In this document: positions 36,801 through 49,691 of the stretch, in pieces | How positions within the stretch are numbered: the first letter of the stretch is position 1 | Layout of the letters: every line of letters begins with the position of its first letter | Assembly (NCBI RefSeq): GCF_937616625.2 | Contig: NC_065577.1 | Coordinates: 4,443,001 to 4,507,000 of the forward strand | Reading direction: 5' to 3' | Length of the DNA stretch: 64,000 nucleotides | DNA from: Mercurialis annua | Lineage: Eukaryota; Streptophyta; Magnoliopsida; Malpighiales; Euphorbiaceae | Program-made: the position numbers and the translations under genes | The notes under the pieces: model-generated | The model's input: only the letters and a program-made list of their open reading frames with translations | Databases searched by the model: none | Told to the model about the DNA's origin: nothing

Positions 36801-38180
36801 AAGTGATTCAGTTTCGCTATTTTGGACTTTTTTGATATTTTGACGCAAATTGAGGAGGTGAAGTGATCCTTTGTTCAAAATACAATTAATAATAGAGAAA
36901 AGATTAAACTAGGTTGGTATTTTAGAAAAAATAAGTGTGGAGTTAATTATTGTGTAATTTTTTCAAAGTAAAATGTGTGCGAGGTATTCCTTGTTGCCGG
37001 CTTTCTGCACAGTTTCTCAAGGCCCAAAAAATAAAAAAAAAAGTTAGTAGGCTGTGATTTTGTGGCTGTTTTAATTGGATTGGCTTCATGTAGTCATTAA
37101 TGTGGGCTTCTGGGCTCCATGATTTTTAGTTTGACAAAAAAAAGCTTCATATATTTGGATGAAATAAATAAATAAATCATTAATTAATATATATATTATT
37201 AATTAATAGTTAAAAATAATTACTTCACATGTTAAATTTTAAATAAATGATTCATAATGTAATAATATATAATCTTATACAATGGACCTAGTTCATTCCA
37301 ATGTTTAAATTAATAAGAGTAAAAAATAAAAATAATATATACATAGGTCTAATAGAAAAATAAAGTTTTATTAAAATGATTATTTCACAGATATGGAACT
37401 TTGAGATTACACCATAAACTACCAGGCCACAGTTATGATCTCTATATCAATATATGTTTTGTCAAAATTATTTGATACTTCAAATAGCAAAAAAAAATGG
37501 TAATTTATATTTTAAGTTATCAAAAATTTATATTAAAATTATAAAACATTTTAAAAATTATAATTACTTTATAATTACCTAAAGTTTAAACTACTAAATT
37601 AAAATTTATTATTTATATATGTAATACAAATAATTAATTACTCAGCTCAAAATTATAAATTGAAATACATAAGAGGATAACGTAGCGAAAAAGACTTTCA
37701 ATGTGCATCTAATGTCAGAGATTCGAATCCCGTTTTCATTGTGTAAGTGAACTTTTTTTTTATATATATGTCTAATTTTGAATATTTTCAGACTATAAAT
37801 ATAAATCATTCACTTTAATATATACTAGTATCCTAAGTCGATATTCACCAAAATGTATCTTATAAATGTCCTTTGAGTCTCACATTTGAACACCTTCAAA
37901 CCATACATAAATGTGGCCCTTCGAGTTGGACATAGACGATCTAAAAAACCAAAAAAATGTCAATACTTGTAACTAAAAAATCTTATAAGCATGTTATTGA
38001 AAATTTCCATCCCCTAAAAAAATATTTTAAACAATTCACATCCTCACATTTTAACACGTAGCTCAAACCGGTCCTTTTCCAACTCCGACCCCACAAACAA
38101 AACCGGTTCTTTGTAACTTCCGCCTGTAATTCCCTCCGCTCAAACAAAAACCAAAACTTTCTCATCATTTTTTCCATTTC
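36801..38180. other. Intergenic, DiT1 promoter at the right end
   Basis: This is AT-rich with no protein-like plus-strand frame. A B-box-like 'gattcgaatcccg' at about 37720 stands alone. The last 150 bp are CT-rich ('ccaaaactttctcatca') as in many plant 5' leaders; no convincing TATA box is visible. Confidence 0.5.
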
Positions 38181-38219
38181 TGATTCAATTTTGGTTCAGA
38201 GAGAATCCAATTCACAAAA

Positions 38220-41200
38220 ATGGAGAGCTTAGCACTTCACTCAATCTCCACTACTACAACGACGTCGTTTTCAATCTCCAACGCCCGTACTTCATTGTTC
38301 CACCACCCATCATTTTTATCAGCAAAACCCATCTCAAAGATCCAATCTTTCAACTCAAACTCATTGAATTCCCCAAAAAAACCGCTGATTTTCACTCCAA
38401 TTTACAAACCCACCAAAACCCAGTTCCCAATTTGTCTATCTTCCCCACAAAATGATCAAAAAATCACCACTAAATCACCTCAAAAAGGAGCAAAGATAGC
38501 ACCTTTAATAATCTCTATAGCCATTGGTGTAATCCTCAGGTTTTTTATTCCCAAACCTGTGGAAGTAACACCACAAGCTTGGCAATTACTGGCCATTTTT
38601 ATGTCAACAATTGCTGGTCTTGTGTTGAATCCATTGCCTGTTGGTGCATGGGCTTTTCTTGGTTTAACCACCTCTGTAGTGACTAGGACATTGAGTTTTT
38701 CAACTGCTTTTAGTGCCTTTACTAGTGAGGTTATTTGGTTGATTGTGATTTCTTTCTTTTTTGCTAGAGGGTTTGTTAAGACTGGTTTGGGGGATAGAGT
38801 TGCCACTTATTTTGTTAAGTGGTTGGGGAAGAGTACTTTGGGATTGTCTTATGGGTTGACTATTAGTGAGGCCATTATTGCTCCTGCTATGCCTAGTACT
38901 ACTGCTAGAGCTGGTGGGGTTTTCTTGCCGATTATTAAGTCGTTGGCGTTGTCCGCGGGGAGTAAGCCGGGGGATGGTTCTTCGCGGAAGCTTGGGTCTT
39001 ATCTCATTCTGTCACAGTTTCAGGTTTGTGTTTTTTCGATATTGAGTATTGAATTGAGTTCCTATTAGTAATGTCACAATTGAAATGATTTGGAAGTTTG
39101 TGTGATCACATTATGTTTAATTGGTTGTTTATTTAGTTGTAAGCTAGGGAGCACGGACACTTCATTCGATCAACGTTTTCCGTTTTGAAAACGTGTTGGA
39201 AAGTTGGCATTACGGATAGAAATTTCAATTTTAACATAGGAAACCTTAAAATGACACATTTTCGCCATGTCTAAGTGTCCCGTTTCTTTGTGTCATGTCC
39301 ATGTTACATAGGTTGTAGGAGGTGGCATTGACAATATTGATGGTATACTGGACCCAAGCATGATCACTTGTTTGTGGGTGTTATAGGCCAATTATTTAAT
39401 CCTAGCATCATGATCTTTATTTGCTACCGCGTGCCTAGTGCCTAGTAGATAAGTTGATGTTCAATTGCTTTCACTGTTAGGTTCTGTTAATTTTATATCG
39501 AGGAATTTAGGCACCTAGTACATTTTAATGTTTAATTTGGCATGGAAGACTCGTTTTTTTTAATATTATCATTGTTGTATTTATCTCTCCTATTTGCATG
39601 AAAAGTTTTTTGGTCAGCACTGTATGTTTTACTTATATTCTTCTAGATTTTCATGTACTTAATAACTTCTGTGACTTGTGCATTCCCCTTTTATGACGCT
39701 TGACAGTCTGCTGGAAATTCTAGTGCATTGTTTCTCACTGCTGCAGCTCAAAACTTGCTGTGTCTCAAATTAGCTGAGGAGCTTGGGGTGGTGATTTCAA
39801 GTCCTTGGATTTCTTGGTTCAAGGCCGCCAGTTTGCCAGCATTTGTCTGTCTTCTAGTTACACCGCTTGTATTATACAAACTTTATCCTCCTGAAACTAA
39901 GGATACTCCAGAAGCCCCTGCACTGGCTGCGAAGAAACTGGAAAATATGGGTCCTGTCACGAAAAATGAATGGGTCATGGTCGGTACGATGATTCTTGCA
40001 GTATCTTTGTGGGTGTTTGGGTAAGTCATTTGAATTTCATACTGTAGTCACTAGAATTTAGTCACTTTCGTATCTATTACTTCACTCAAGAGTTTTGGCC
40101 ACTATCTGATTATAAGTTATTCTGAAGGAAATTTTAATGGAGAACTTCGGAGAATTATTTCTTTGATACGATTATCTTAAACATGTGAATTTTTTAGATG
40201 TTAATTTGGACCTTAGAACATTTAAACAATTAGTTGTTCAAGGAACCATTCACGTAGTCTTCCCCCTTGAAAATTATAGAGCTAATTTTATGCTATATGT
40301 TTTTATTTGGCTCATTAAACCCTGTGCATATTTTTTTTTTGATCTAGAATCAAATTTTCTTATGAGAGAGACAATTTTCTGTAATCGATTTTGGCAGCCA
40401 TTCAGGTCTAGTAATTTGAAAGTAGAATTATTACTTCCACTTATATGTTGTACTCTATGTTAAACAAGCTAATTGTGGGATGTGATTTAGAGGAAAATAC
40501 TTTGTTCAGTTCATAGTTTAATCATTTTCTGATTGTTAAATTCCATTGCCATCAACATATTTATTATTAACAGGTGCTGACCAAATAATTCATATATACT
40601 GTCTTGTATTTAGAGGATTTGGTTATGTTTCTGGTTGCTTATAATTCTGCCTATTGGTTTGGTTATTTTTTGGCTGTTGAAAAATTACAAAAGATGAGGT
40701 GAATTATGAAGATTGACACATCGGGCTTAGATTGTGATGTAGAAAGTATGCAGTTGACGAAATTAAATAATCTCTATGTGGTGTTTTAGTCAGCTCATCA
40801 TTTTGCACTAAGCTTCTGTCTCTCCAGCTAATTCGTCTTGGTGCCTTGTGTTGCAAGCCATGAACTTTCTTTGCTATATCACACCATTATAGCAGCGTGT
40901 TCTCACTTTAGCTACTTAGCCTTTTACTTTTCTTCACTTAACAACAGTTAAAGAGGCTTTGTAGGATTTGAGGACTTTTTGTTTGTGCTTAATTTCAATC
41001 TGCTATTTCAAGCGGTGCAAAAAAGTATTTCTATAATGTTTTGCTAATACATAAATGTAGTAAGGCAACATGTGCAACTTATAACAGCACTTGTGTAGAA
41101 CAAGTGATGTCAATTATCAAAAGACTAGTGATGTGAATTGTACCTTTATGCTGCTTCTTAAAGTCAACAAGATAATCAGCTTCGTCAATTTATTATGTGT

Positions 41201-42176
41201 ATATTTAGAGGGAGATTTGCATGTGTAGAGACAGAAAGAGATTGTATATTTGTCAATGGTTATTTTCTGACTGCGTGGACTCTGATAAGTAATTTTGCTT
41301 GCTTTTTGTGCAGGGATGCTCTTGGCATACCCAGTGTTGTCACTGCAATGGTTGGCTTATCAATACTACTTTTATTGGGAGTTCTCGATTGGGATGACTG
41401 CTTAAGCGAAAAATCAGCTTGGGATACATTGGCCTGGTTTGCTGTTCTAGTAGGCATGGCAGGTCAGCTGACAAATCTTGGTATCGTAACCTGGATGTCT
41501 AGTTGTGTGGCCAAGTCCCTTCAATCTCTCTCATTAAGTTGGCCAGCTGCCTTCGGTGTTCTTCAAGTGTCATACTTCCTTATTCACTACCTATTCGCCA
41601 GTCAAACCGGTCATGTGGGAGCACTATACTCCGCATTTTTAGCCATGCACTTGGCGGCTGGGGTACCAGGTGTGCTGGCAGCTTTGGCTCTAGCTTACAA
41701 TACAAATCTTTTCGGTGCTATTACACATTATAGCAGTGGACAGGCTGCTGTGTACTATGGAGGTACGTCCCATTTCCGACAAAGTGCTATATGTTTAATC
41801 TGTTGATTTGATTGTTTCTTCATGTCGATTGTTCGTAGGGCAAATGAATATCTACCCCAAAAGTTTACTTTTATAAATACTAATAAATAACTATAGCACG
41901 AAAACTTTGACTAAACTGCCTTTTAACGTTTTGGAAATAAAAAACTTTTGGAAACTCATACGAAACATTTCAGGCCGTTTCAATAAATAATAAAAACTTT
42001 AAAGTTTCCTGTTATGACATGTGATGGACTGATCATAAATAAATTGCTCTTCTGCAACAGCTGGATACATAGACCTTCCTGATGTGTTCAAGATGGGATT
42101 CATAATGGCACTAATTAACGTTTCAATCTGGGGAGTAGTTGGAACTTTCTGGTGGAAATTTTTGGGGCTCTACTAG
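38220..42176 (+). CDS. DIT1: DiT1: plastid 2-oxoglutarate/malate translocator (4 exons)
   Basis: The exons are 38220-39023, 39707-40020, 41314-41762 and 42061-42176, joined at GT-AG sites with matching phases to give 560 residues. The protein exchanges 2-oxoglutarate for malate across the inner chloroplast envelope, supplying carbon skeletons for ammonia assimilation and photorespiration. Residues 1 to about 90 are Ser/Thr-rich with few acidic residues, a plastid transit peptide. The remainder is a DASS-family (Na-sulfate symporter type) transporter with about a dozen hydrophobic segments. Signature blocks are the PSTTARAGG loop near residue 225, the LFLTAAAQNLL segment, the WDDCLSEKSAWDTLAWF loop and the SQTGHVGALYSAFLAMH segment. 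The C terminus WWKFLGLY is characteristic of DiT1 and favours DiT1 over DiT2. Intron 1 holds a small TIR element; intron 2 is 1.3 kb. Confidence 0.96.
39144..39312. mobile_element. Small TIR element (about 170 bp) in DiT1 intron 1
   Basis: Its left part 'ctagggagcacggacacttc' and the phrase 'ttttcgccatgtc' match the element in RIBA intron 1 (19563-19707). The right end is a degenerate inverted copy ('gtccatgttacatagg'). It is more diverged than the RIBA copy. Confidence 0.55.
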
Positions 42177-42576
42177 TTTTAACTTCTCATGTAAGTAGTT
42201 TCTTAAATTTCCTATTGTATGATGCCTGATTCAGGAAACAGCTGAGCTTACTCAATTCTAAAATTTTGATTTTTTTTTTGTTTCACGTGTTCTTATTTTT
42301 ATCGAGCAAAACCTTATCCGTCAAAATCAATTAATTCATACTTAGCCATTTTAACTAATTTAAAACAATACAATCTACTTTGCTGCTCCTTGTGATGTTA
42401 CATGTCTTCAACTTGAAGCAAAATAAAAAAATGTCTGAAACTTGAAATAGATAAGCATCAGAAAATAGATTAAAAAAGGAATAATTACATATTAAATCAT
42501 CACTTTTAATTATATTATTTTGTAATTTAATCACTTCTTCTAAGGTTGTCATATAAAAGCACTACCTTTGAAAAAA
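42177..42576. other. DiT1 3' untranslated region and spacer
   Basis: The first 100-150 bp after the TAG are probably the 3' UTR. The rest is AT-rich with no gene. Confidence 0.45.
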
Positions 42577-42585
42577 AAATATCAA

Positions 42586-43686
42586 GGCTAATCCCCTTAA
42601 AAACCCCCAATCAAGGCTAATCCCCTTAAAAATCCCCACCTTTTAACCCCAATTCAATTGCACTCTCACGTTGCAAAACCACCAATTTTACCCAAATTAC
42701 GACTTTTCGCTTTCAATTGCACCCTCAAATTTAAAAATTCACAGCTTTTGGTTTCAATTACACCCTCAAGCATCAAATTAACTTTTTTCCGGATACTTCA
42801 AAGTTTAGCAAATATTATAAATAGTCCTTAATGTTATTATTAAAACAAAAATGCCATCTTTCCTAAAAAAAATTAAATTAATAATAGTTTATTTAATATG
42901 TACTAATATTATGTTGAAAAAAAATCCGCCTTCGATAAACTTCAGCGTTTTTTCCCGTAAAACTAATTTAAATTAAATTTAATATCCACAACGCAAAAAA
43001 AAAACCGGATTCGGCTTCTCTCGTCTTCTCCAATGGAGAAGACGAACACTGGTTCGTCTTCACCATCTGGAGAAGAAGACCTGGAGAAGACGACCAGGAG
43101 AATGTCGTCTTCTCCAGATCTGGAGAAGGCAAAGGTCTTCTCCAGATGGAGAAGACTAAATTCTTCTCCATTGGAGAAGATGAACTGTTCATCTTCTCCA
43201 ATGGAGAAGTTTGTCTTCTCTGAGACGAACTCAGATCTGAGTTCGTCTCGGAGAAGACGAGTGACCGAGTTTTTCGCCGGGTTGACGGTTGGAGTACGAA
43301 TAGGCGATTGTGGAAATGAAAATTTTGAAATTATTTATTTTGGGATAAAACCGATTTAATAGATTGAGATTTATAATTAATAAAAAAAATACTAATAATT
43401 TGTTAGCATAATGTTATTTATTTAAAATAAAAAATTCGTATTAAATTTTATTATTTTTGAAAGAAGTGTTTTTTATTCTAAATATAACATTAAACATTAT
43501 TTAGAATACATGTTAAAATGTAAAGTATTAATTTAAATATTTTTCCAATGAAAAGAGGCCGATTTGATGCTTAAGGGTGCATTTGAAAGTCAAAGGTCGA
43601 AATTTGGATAAAATTGGTGGTTTTTTCAACGTGAGGGTGTAATTGAATTGGGGTTAAAAGGTGATGGTTTTTTAAGAGGATTAGCC
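42586..43686. mobile_element. Mutator-type element, 1.1 kb, with palindrome-rich core
   Basis: The left end GGCTAATCCCCTTAAAAA (present twice in tandem at 42586 and about 42611) and the right end, read inward GGCTAATCCTCTTAAAAAA, are inverted repeats extending over about 200 bp ('ttttaaccccaattcaattg' in both). The flanks AAATATCAA (42577-42585) and AAAAATCAA (43687-43695) match at 8 of 9. There is no transposase. The core (43025-43249) is a cluster of palindromes built on CTTCTCC/GGAGAAG. Frames across it (43033-43359 plus, 42968-43201 minus) encode only Ser/Glu/Lys-rich repeats and are not called as genes. Confidence 0.8.
43025..43249. repeat. Cluster of palindromes (CTTCTCC...GGAGAAG)
   Basis: Palindromes, perfect or nearly so, occur at 43025-43041, 43109-43128 (20 bp, perfect), 43137-43154, 43163-43179, 43193-43209 and 43222-43249 (28 bp, perfect, centred on AGATCT). 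The unit CTTCTCC/GGAGAAG with GACGA spacers repeats on both strands throughout. Confidence 0.95.
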
Positions 43687-43695
43687 AAAAATCAA

Positions 43696-44458
43696 ATATA
43701 TCGACGTTTGGCGATTTTGAGCTGAATGGGCGAACATAAAATGATGTTGTAGAGCACATCAGACTCTATATCAAGAGTCGTTATAAATACAAAAAATTAA
43801 AAAGTCGTGATAAAATTGAAAAAAGTATAAAATTAGTGGAAAAAAAATATAGAGTTAATCTTTACCAATATGTTATGCCATGTCACTTTACGTTTAGCGA
43901 GTCAACTGAAATTCGTTTGATTCTAAACTGGTTATGGATTTGAAAAACTTAAAAGATGGTGATTTATGACAATTTTTAAAGAATGTAATTAAATTGAAAA
44001 AGAATATAAATATATTAATTTAATATGTAATCAATCTTTAATAAATATGAAATTTTAGTTTTTTTTAGGTTCAACTATGACCAAATAATTAACATGTTCT
44101 TTAAAGTACAATAAAGAAATATTGTTGTTTTTCTCTAGTTGAAACTTCAGTTGACATCAAACAGCAGTTCATGTACATGTAGTTTTAAATCTCGTATTTC
44201 CAACAAAATCAGCTATTTCTAGACGACAACCAAGTAATAGGAAAATAGTGCCATGGTGTTCGAACCGATGACGTGTCAAGTTTCACCTTTACAATTCCGA
44301 AATCTCTGTTCAAGACAATAAAGGAATTAATCATTTTCAGTCTATAAGATTTTTTAGAATGGTACTTTTAAATCTTTTACATTCAAATTAACCTCAAATT
44401 GCGGAAAGCAAATTCTAAATTCAAATTTTAAAAGGCTGCATATTATATGAAGAAAAAT
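43696..44458. other. Intergenic, nothing recognised
   Basis: This is an AT-rich spacer between two Mutator-type elements. There is no protein-like frame. Confidence 0.5.
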
Positions 44459-44468
44459 GTTATTTAAC

Positions 44469-44853
44469 GGATATTAAACACCCTATATCACTGAACTTAT
44501 CTGTTATTACAGAAAGGGTCCTAAACTTCATTTTGTTACAAAAAGGTCACTGAGTTATACTTTTTATTACAATGGGAGGTCACTACGGCGGATTCGGTCA
44601 AATTTTATTACAAAAAGGTCACTAAACTTAACGTGAATTACAAAAAGGTCACTGAGTTATATTACTATTTGTAATTCCGGCTTGCCACATAAGCAAAAAT
44701 GGTGCGTTTTAGTGTCAAAACGGTGCGTTTTATATGAGTGACATCTCGTTGTAACAAAATGTATAGTTTAGTGACTTTTTTTGTAACAAAATGAAGTTTA
44801 ATACCCTTTCTGTAATAACAAGTAAGTTCGGTGACTTACAGTGTATAATATCC
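44469..44853. mobile_element. Mutator-type MITE, 385 bp
   Basis: The left end is GGATATTAAACACC and the right end, read inward, is GGATATTATACACTG. The arms share 'gttattacagaaagggt' and 'aaacttcattttgttacaaa'. An exact 10-bp duplication GTTATTTAAC flanks it (44459-44468 and 44854-44863). Internally it carries four 'acaaaaaggtcactga/aa' repeats. There is no coding content. Confidence 0.9.
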
Positions 44854-44863
44854 GTTATTTAAC

Positions 44864-45688
44864 CCACCATTTTTTACCTCTTTCATTGTCCCTCCTTACG
44901 TGGCAGCATTTAATTCGTCCAATTGCCCTTCAAAAGTGTATATCTCAAAAAACAACTTTTAATGCATCCACTAATTTGTTGCCACGTCAGGTTGGATTAA
45001 AAAAAGTGGGTTAAAAAGGAGTGTTATATAGCATTACTCTTATATGAATACAATTTAAATCTACAACTTCATTTAAAAGAACATAGCATCTTACCATTTT
45101 ACATGCACCTTGAGGTTGAATAATTACATTTCAATACTACTTCTAAAACTTTTTAATTTATTTTAATACATATAGAATCATATTTTTTTAATTTAATAAA
45201 ATATCAATTGAATGGCTAATTTTATCAGCCTAGATTATTTTATATTTTATGTATTTCACTACCTGTATTGTAATTTCTTAAACCGCAAAAAGGATATTAA
45301 ATATAGAGTTGTACAAATCGTCTGCTTATAATAATTGCAACATTACAAGATCAACATATTGACCTAAACATTGTAATTAAGTTGCACACACTGTTTTTTT
45401 GTCAAAGACTAATTTTTATTATTAACAATAAAAATTACATAAATGAATGGTTCTTTAAATTGAAAGAATTATTCTAAAATAATAATGAGAGCTGTAAATA
45501 CAACTATAAATACAGTTATCGGTTAAAATTTTTCAAACTAACAAATGGGTCACCTAATATATTTATAATTCAAATATTGAAAATACGATTTTGAAACCGT
45601 TCTATTTTTAAAATTTTAAATTTTTCAAGTCTCATCTTCAACATAAATTCAAAAATTAGATCCTCAAACTATGTGTTTATAACCATCT
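44864..45688. other. Intergenic, nothing recognised
   Basis: This is an AT-rich spacer with no gene-like frame. Confidence 0.5.
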
Positions 45689-48600
45689 TGTGATACCCCG
45701 TACGTCTGGCGTTGGCAAAGTAGGCCACGTGCCTGATTTAAAATAATGATGCGGCTAGAAAAGAAGTTATTTGAAGGATTTAATAAGAAAATATTTAAAG
45801 AAGGATGAGAATAGGTTGATATTGAAATTTAAATAAAAACTTTCAATATTTATAATGCCTATAATAGTTTGACGGGATTAATGAAAATCGTAAGAAAAGA
45901 TGGAATTTAAAATAAGTTAAAGTCCCTAAGAAATTGGAAAATAGAATTTTATTACACGAAAAATATAATCTAAATAAATTATTGATGAGAATTGATATTT
46001 AAGATAATAATATCGATTACTTGGATATAGATATTTGTCAAATCAAAATAAGGACGGAAAAATGACGAAAATAGTCATTTTCGCTCAAATTTTAAAAAAT
46101 TGAGCGTTGTAACCGAAATTTAGTGAAATAAACTATCAGAACATAAAATAATAAGATAGAAGAAGAGTATAATTTATTTGGATATAAATAATATGATATT
46201 TATCGAGTTCGAACGATTAAGCGATCGACGGAATAAATTGGACGAAAGAAAAGCTACGAATCAAATCGTGAGAAGGTGGCAAATTCAAAAAATAAACGTG
46301 GAACTTTTGTTATTAATATAAAAGGCCATTATTTGACTTTTAAAATTAGGATATTCAGATATGAAATTCAGCTCTCAACCTTCATCTTCTTCAACCTTAG
46401 AAACCTAAACATATATAAATTTTAAATAGCCATAACTCCCTCGTTTTAATTCGGAATTGATCGATTCTTGCGGCCACAGAACTAGCACGAGGTCCTCTAT
46501 CATTCAAGCCTAGAAAATCAAGGTCAGGATCACAATTTTCAGTTAGGGTTTGAGCTGTTATTATTTCGTGATTTTTAATTATGATGGCGATGATGATTGT
46601 TAATGATAGAATTGATGATTATGGTGTTTATGTTTAGATTTAATTGATAATTAGAGCTTAAATTAATGATTGATTGGTGATAAGATGAAAGTTGGCTGTG
46701 TTTATGTGATGGTGAATATGTTTGATGCGTTAGGTGGTGGTCGGAGAAAGATGTAGCCTTCGGACCCGTTATTACTACCGTGCCGTAGGACGGTGGAGCT
46801 GTGTTGCAGCGGCTATGGTGCGCTGCACCATAGCTGAAGCAGCCCCTCCCCTTGTCAAAACAGGGGAGGGCAGCGAGAATAGGAAGGGGCCGAAGCCACC
46901 CCTTCCCCGAGGTCCAATTACGCTCATAATTGACGAAAACGCTAAGCGTTATGAGCTAATTCGATTTGGACGTAAAGATAGTTTGAAAATAAATAATGAG
47001 TTAAGGTTTTCATTGAATAAAATGAATTGATATAGCATGTTTAAGGACTGAATTTAATGGATATAAAAATATGCTATCGATATGTTTACTTCCGTCACGT
47101 AATAGTTTCAATCCGAATGTATAAACGATAATTGGACATTTTGCAAGAATTTGTTGTGCAAAATAGCATTAGTGTGCGGGTCATATCTCGAGTTGTATAC
47201 GTCCAAATTAAGTTTCGTTTATTGGTACGGAAACTTAATGACGTTATCTACGAATGTCTAAGTTTAAGTTTTTGTCGAATCAGAAACATTAAGTCGCGCA
47301 AAGCAATTTTATAGTTTTAGAACAACCCAAGGTCTTAACTTCAGAGCCAAATTCTGACACCTTCATGTACTAATCTCAGTCCGAGATTTAAACAAAAGTT
47401 GTAGGCGACGTTCTGAACTTTAAGAATGTCAATTTTGTTTAGGGGTCAGACTGTTTTAAGTAAACGATTTCAATAGCCAAAGTTGGCTAGAAACCTAATT
47501 TTGATTAATTAATTATAGTTAGATTGTAATTAATTCGAGTTATTATCGAATTTGTGTAGACTTGACGAGGCGACTACCAATGGAACCCGGAACTTACAGA
47601 ACACGACATCGCTTAGTTATTATCGAAGGTTATGGATAGCAAGGAGTGAGTATATTTTACTCACTCTTATTATCGTATTAAAAACTATTTTATATATACT
47701 ATATATATTATTATTATTATTATTAAATGCATCGCATAAATTATATAATTTTATTTGATTGAGTTGTTCTTATTGAATTGGATAATATTTGAATTGTTGT
47801 TTATGGATTGATTTGTTGATATATGGATTGTATTACTTTGTTTATGACTTGTTAATTATTTACCAATGTGAATTTGTATACGATCCGAAGAAACGAGCTA
47901 CCTATTGGGCGTCAATAGGCCGTGTGATCACCTGTGTTTATAAAAGTCTAGATATTCGTACATAGATACGTTTGATATGAGCTCATTAAATGTTGATCAT
48001 GTTTGTGATTATGGTATGGAAAGGAGGATTATGTTTGGCAGTTACGAGTTTAACTCGGTGGAACTATCTCGGGGCCCGTATCTGCTGGGTAACTCGGTCG
48101 AACTGTCTCGGGACCCACAACTTGGGATTAAGCAGTGGCATGAGGAACTCAGTTGAACTATCTCGGGACTACGCTACGTGGTAGCGGTAACTCGGTCGAA
48201 TTATCTCGGAACCGTACCACTTGGATTAAAACGATTTGATTCGAATACGATACGGATTGGGAAAGGTTAAGGAGTTTAAGATTAAGGTTTCGATCGGATC
48301 AAATACTTGTATTAAATGAATTGTTTGCAGTTGTTGTGTTTGTATATGTTGGAATTGCTTATAAACATGATTGTATATATATATTTTAAAAATATTTTTA
48401 AAATGCGATGCTTATTTTGATAATATGGTAAGTAAAGTTTAACTCACTCTGCCTAATAGCTGACCCCCCAATAGTGTGTTTTCAGGTACCTCGATCCGGA
48501 CTTGACTAGACGTCCACCTTTTGACCGGAAGTAAATGTGCCAATGAACAGTCCCGACTTCCATATCTGCTGCAGTAGTATAATGTCTGACCAGTGTCATG

Positions 48601-48961
48601 GCTTAGTAGAAGAGTAAAATTTTACATTGTTTATAGTTGCTTTCTGTTGTGTATATTTTGGTTTGGCTACGATAGTTATGCTTTGTACCACGGAGGTAGA
48701 TTCCCGTGATGTAACTTTGACACTAGTAGTTTATGCCGGGCTAGTACTTATATGATACGGAAACGATAAGCCCGAGCAAGTTGTATAACTTTACCAGTGT
48801 ATATAAATGTGTCTTTGTTTAAATGCTTCTGTTTGTAAGGCCAAGTCTTATATGATAATTGCGAAAAAAAAAATTAGTGAATTTCAGGCTTGCTACGGGT
48901 TTCGGAAGCACAATTCCCATTCCCTAGCGCCGGTCGCGGCCCTCGATTTTGGGTCGTGACA
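45689..48961 (-). mobile_element. Very long LTR unit, minus orientation (same family)
   Basis: Read on the minus strand it begins TGTCACGACCCAAAATCG, then 'ccggcgctagggaatggg' and 'acccgtagcaagcctg', and ends CGGGGTATCACA, matching the start and end of the 26019 unit. It holds four degenerate repeats of about 45-60 bp around 'aactcggtcgaactatctcgg' at 48045-48215, and a GC-rich hairpin (CCCCTCCCC / GGGGAGGG) at about 46845-46875. The flanks CATCT and AATAG do not match, so it has no intact 5-bp duplication. The gene-like frames inside (for example 46734-47030) are unrecognised LTR sequence. Confidence 0.72.
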
Positions 48962-49691
48962 AATAGAACGGCAGCAAACAAAGTATGTATACGGCGAAAT
49001 GGAACGGCAAAAGGACGGAGAGTTTATATGTACCAATTTCGATTTCGAAGCGTTAGGGTTAAAGAGATCGAAGAATAATGATGAACCGTCGAAAGAAACT
49101 GAGATTTAAGCTAGTATAATAAAGAATATGAGTTATGAACCGACAATACGATATCGAACGAATAGCGAGAAAAGTGATGAGAAGCTTACCGGATTGATAC
49201 GATTGAATGGAAAGATGAAAGCGATATCTCAGAAGGGTTTGGAGTGTGTGACGGCTAGAGTTTTGTTTAATAAGCGAAAGAAAGAAAAATAGGTTTGGAA
49301 ACAGATGAAAAAGACGATTATATAGGAACTAGGAAGAAGATTATTCTGCATAAAAGATTAAGTAACAAAATATGGGCTTTCTAATTTACTAAAGGCACGG
49401 GCTTTCCATGTCCATAGTTTACGTGGGAGAATAAGGTAGTGCATGCATGAGCTTAAAAATTTGCTTTTCTTTTCTTTTTTTCTTTTTTAATTAATAAGCA
49501 TATGCTAAAATTTAATAATACAAATCGAGCCCGAAACGAACCACGAACGAATCAACGAACGACTCAAATAAAATTAAGTAATAATAATAATAATAATAAT
49601 AATAAATTACTTACAGCTTGTCGGAATGCAAAAATTAAAATTAAAGTTAATTTTTTTTTTAAAATAGTTTAAAACAATACGGGATATTACA
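48962..49691 (+). mobile_element. 3' fragment of another LTR of the same family, head-to-head
   Basis: This purine-rich stretch ends CGGGATATTACA like the 31005 unit and has similar composition to its last 700 bp ('aagaaactgagattt', 'cgataccg'-like text). It lies in the opposite orientation to the unit it abuts at 48961/48962. It includes a (TAA)n microsatellite at about 49580-49606. Confidence 0.55.

Noticed and set aside
43033..43359. 108-codon Ser/Glu/Lys-rich frame as a captured gene in the Mutator element
   Set aside because: Its repeats follow the DNA palindromes, similar words are read on the other strand, and no domain is visible.
46734..47030. 98-codon frame as a host gene
   Set aside because: It lies wholly inside a long LTR unit and its Pro-rich part is a GC hairpin.
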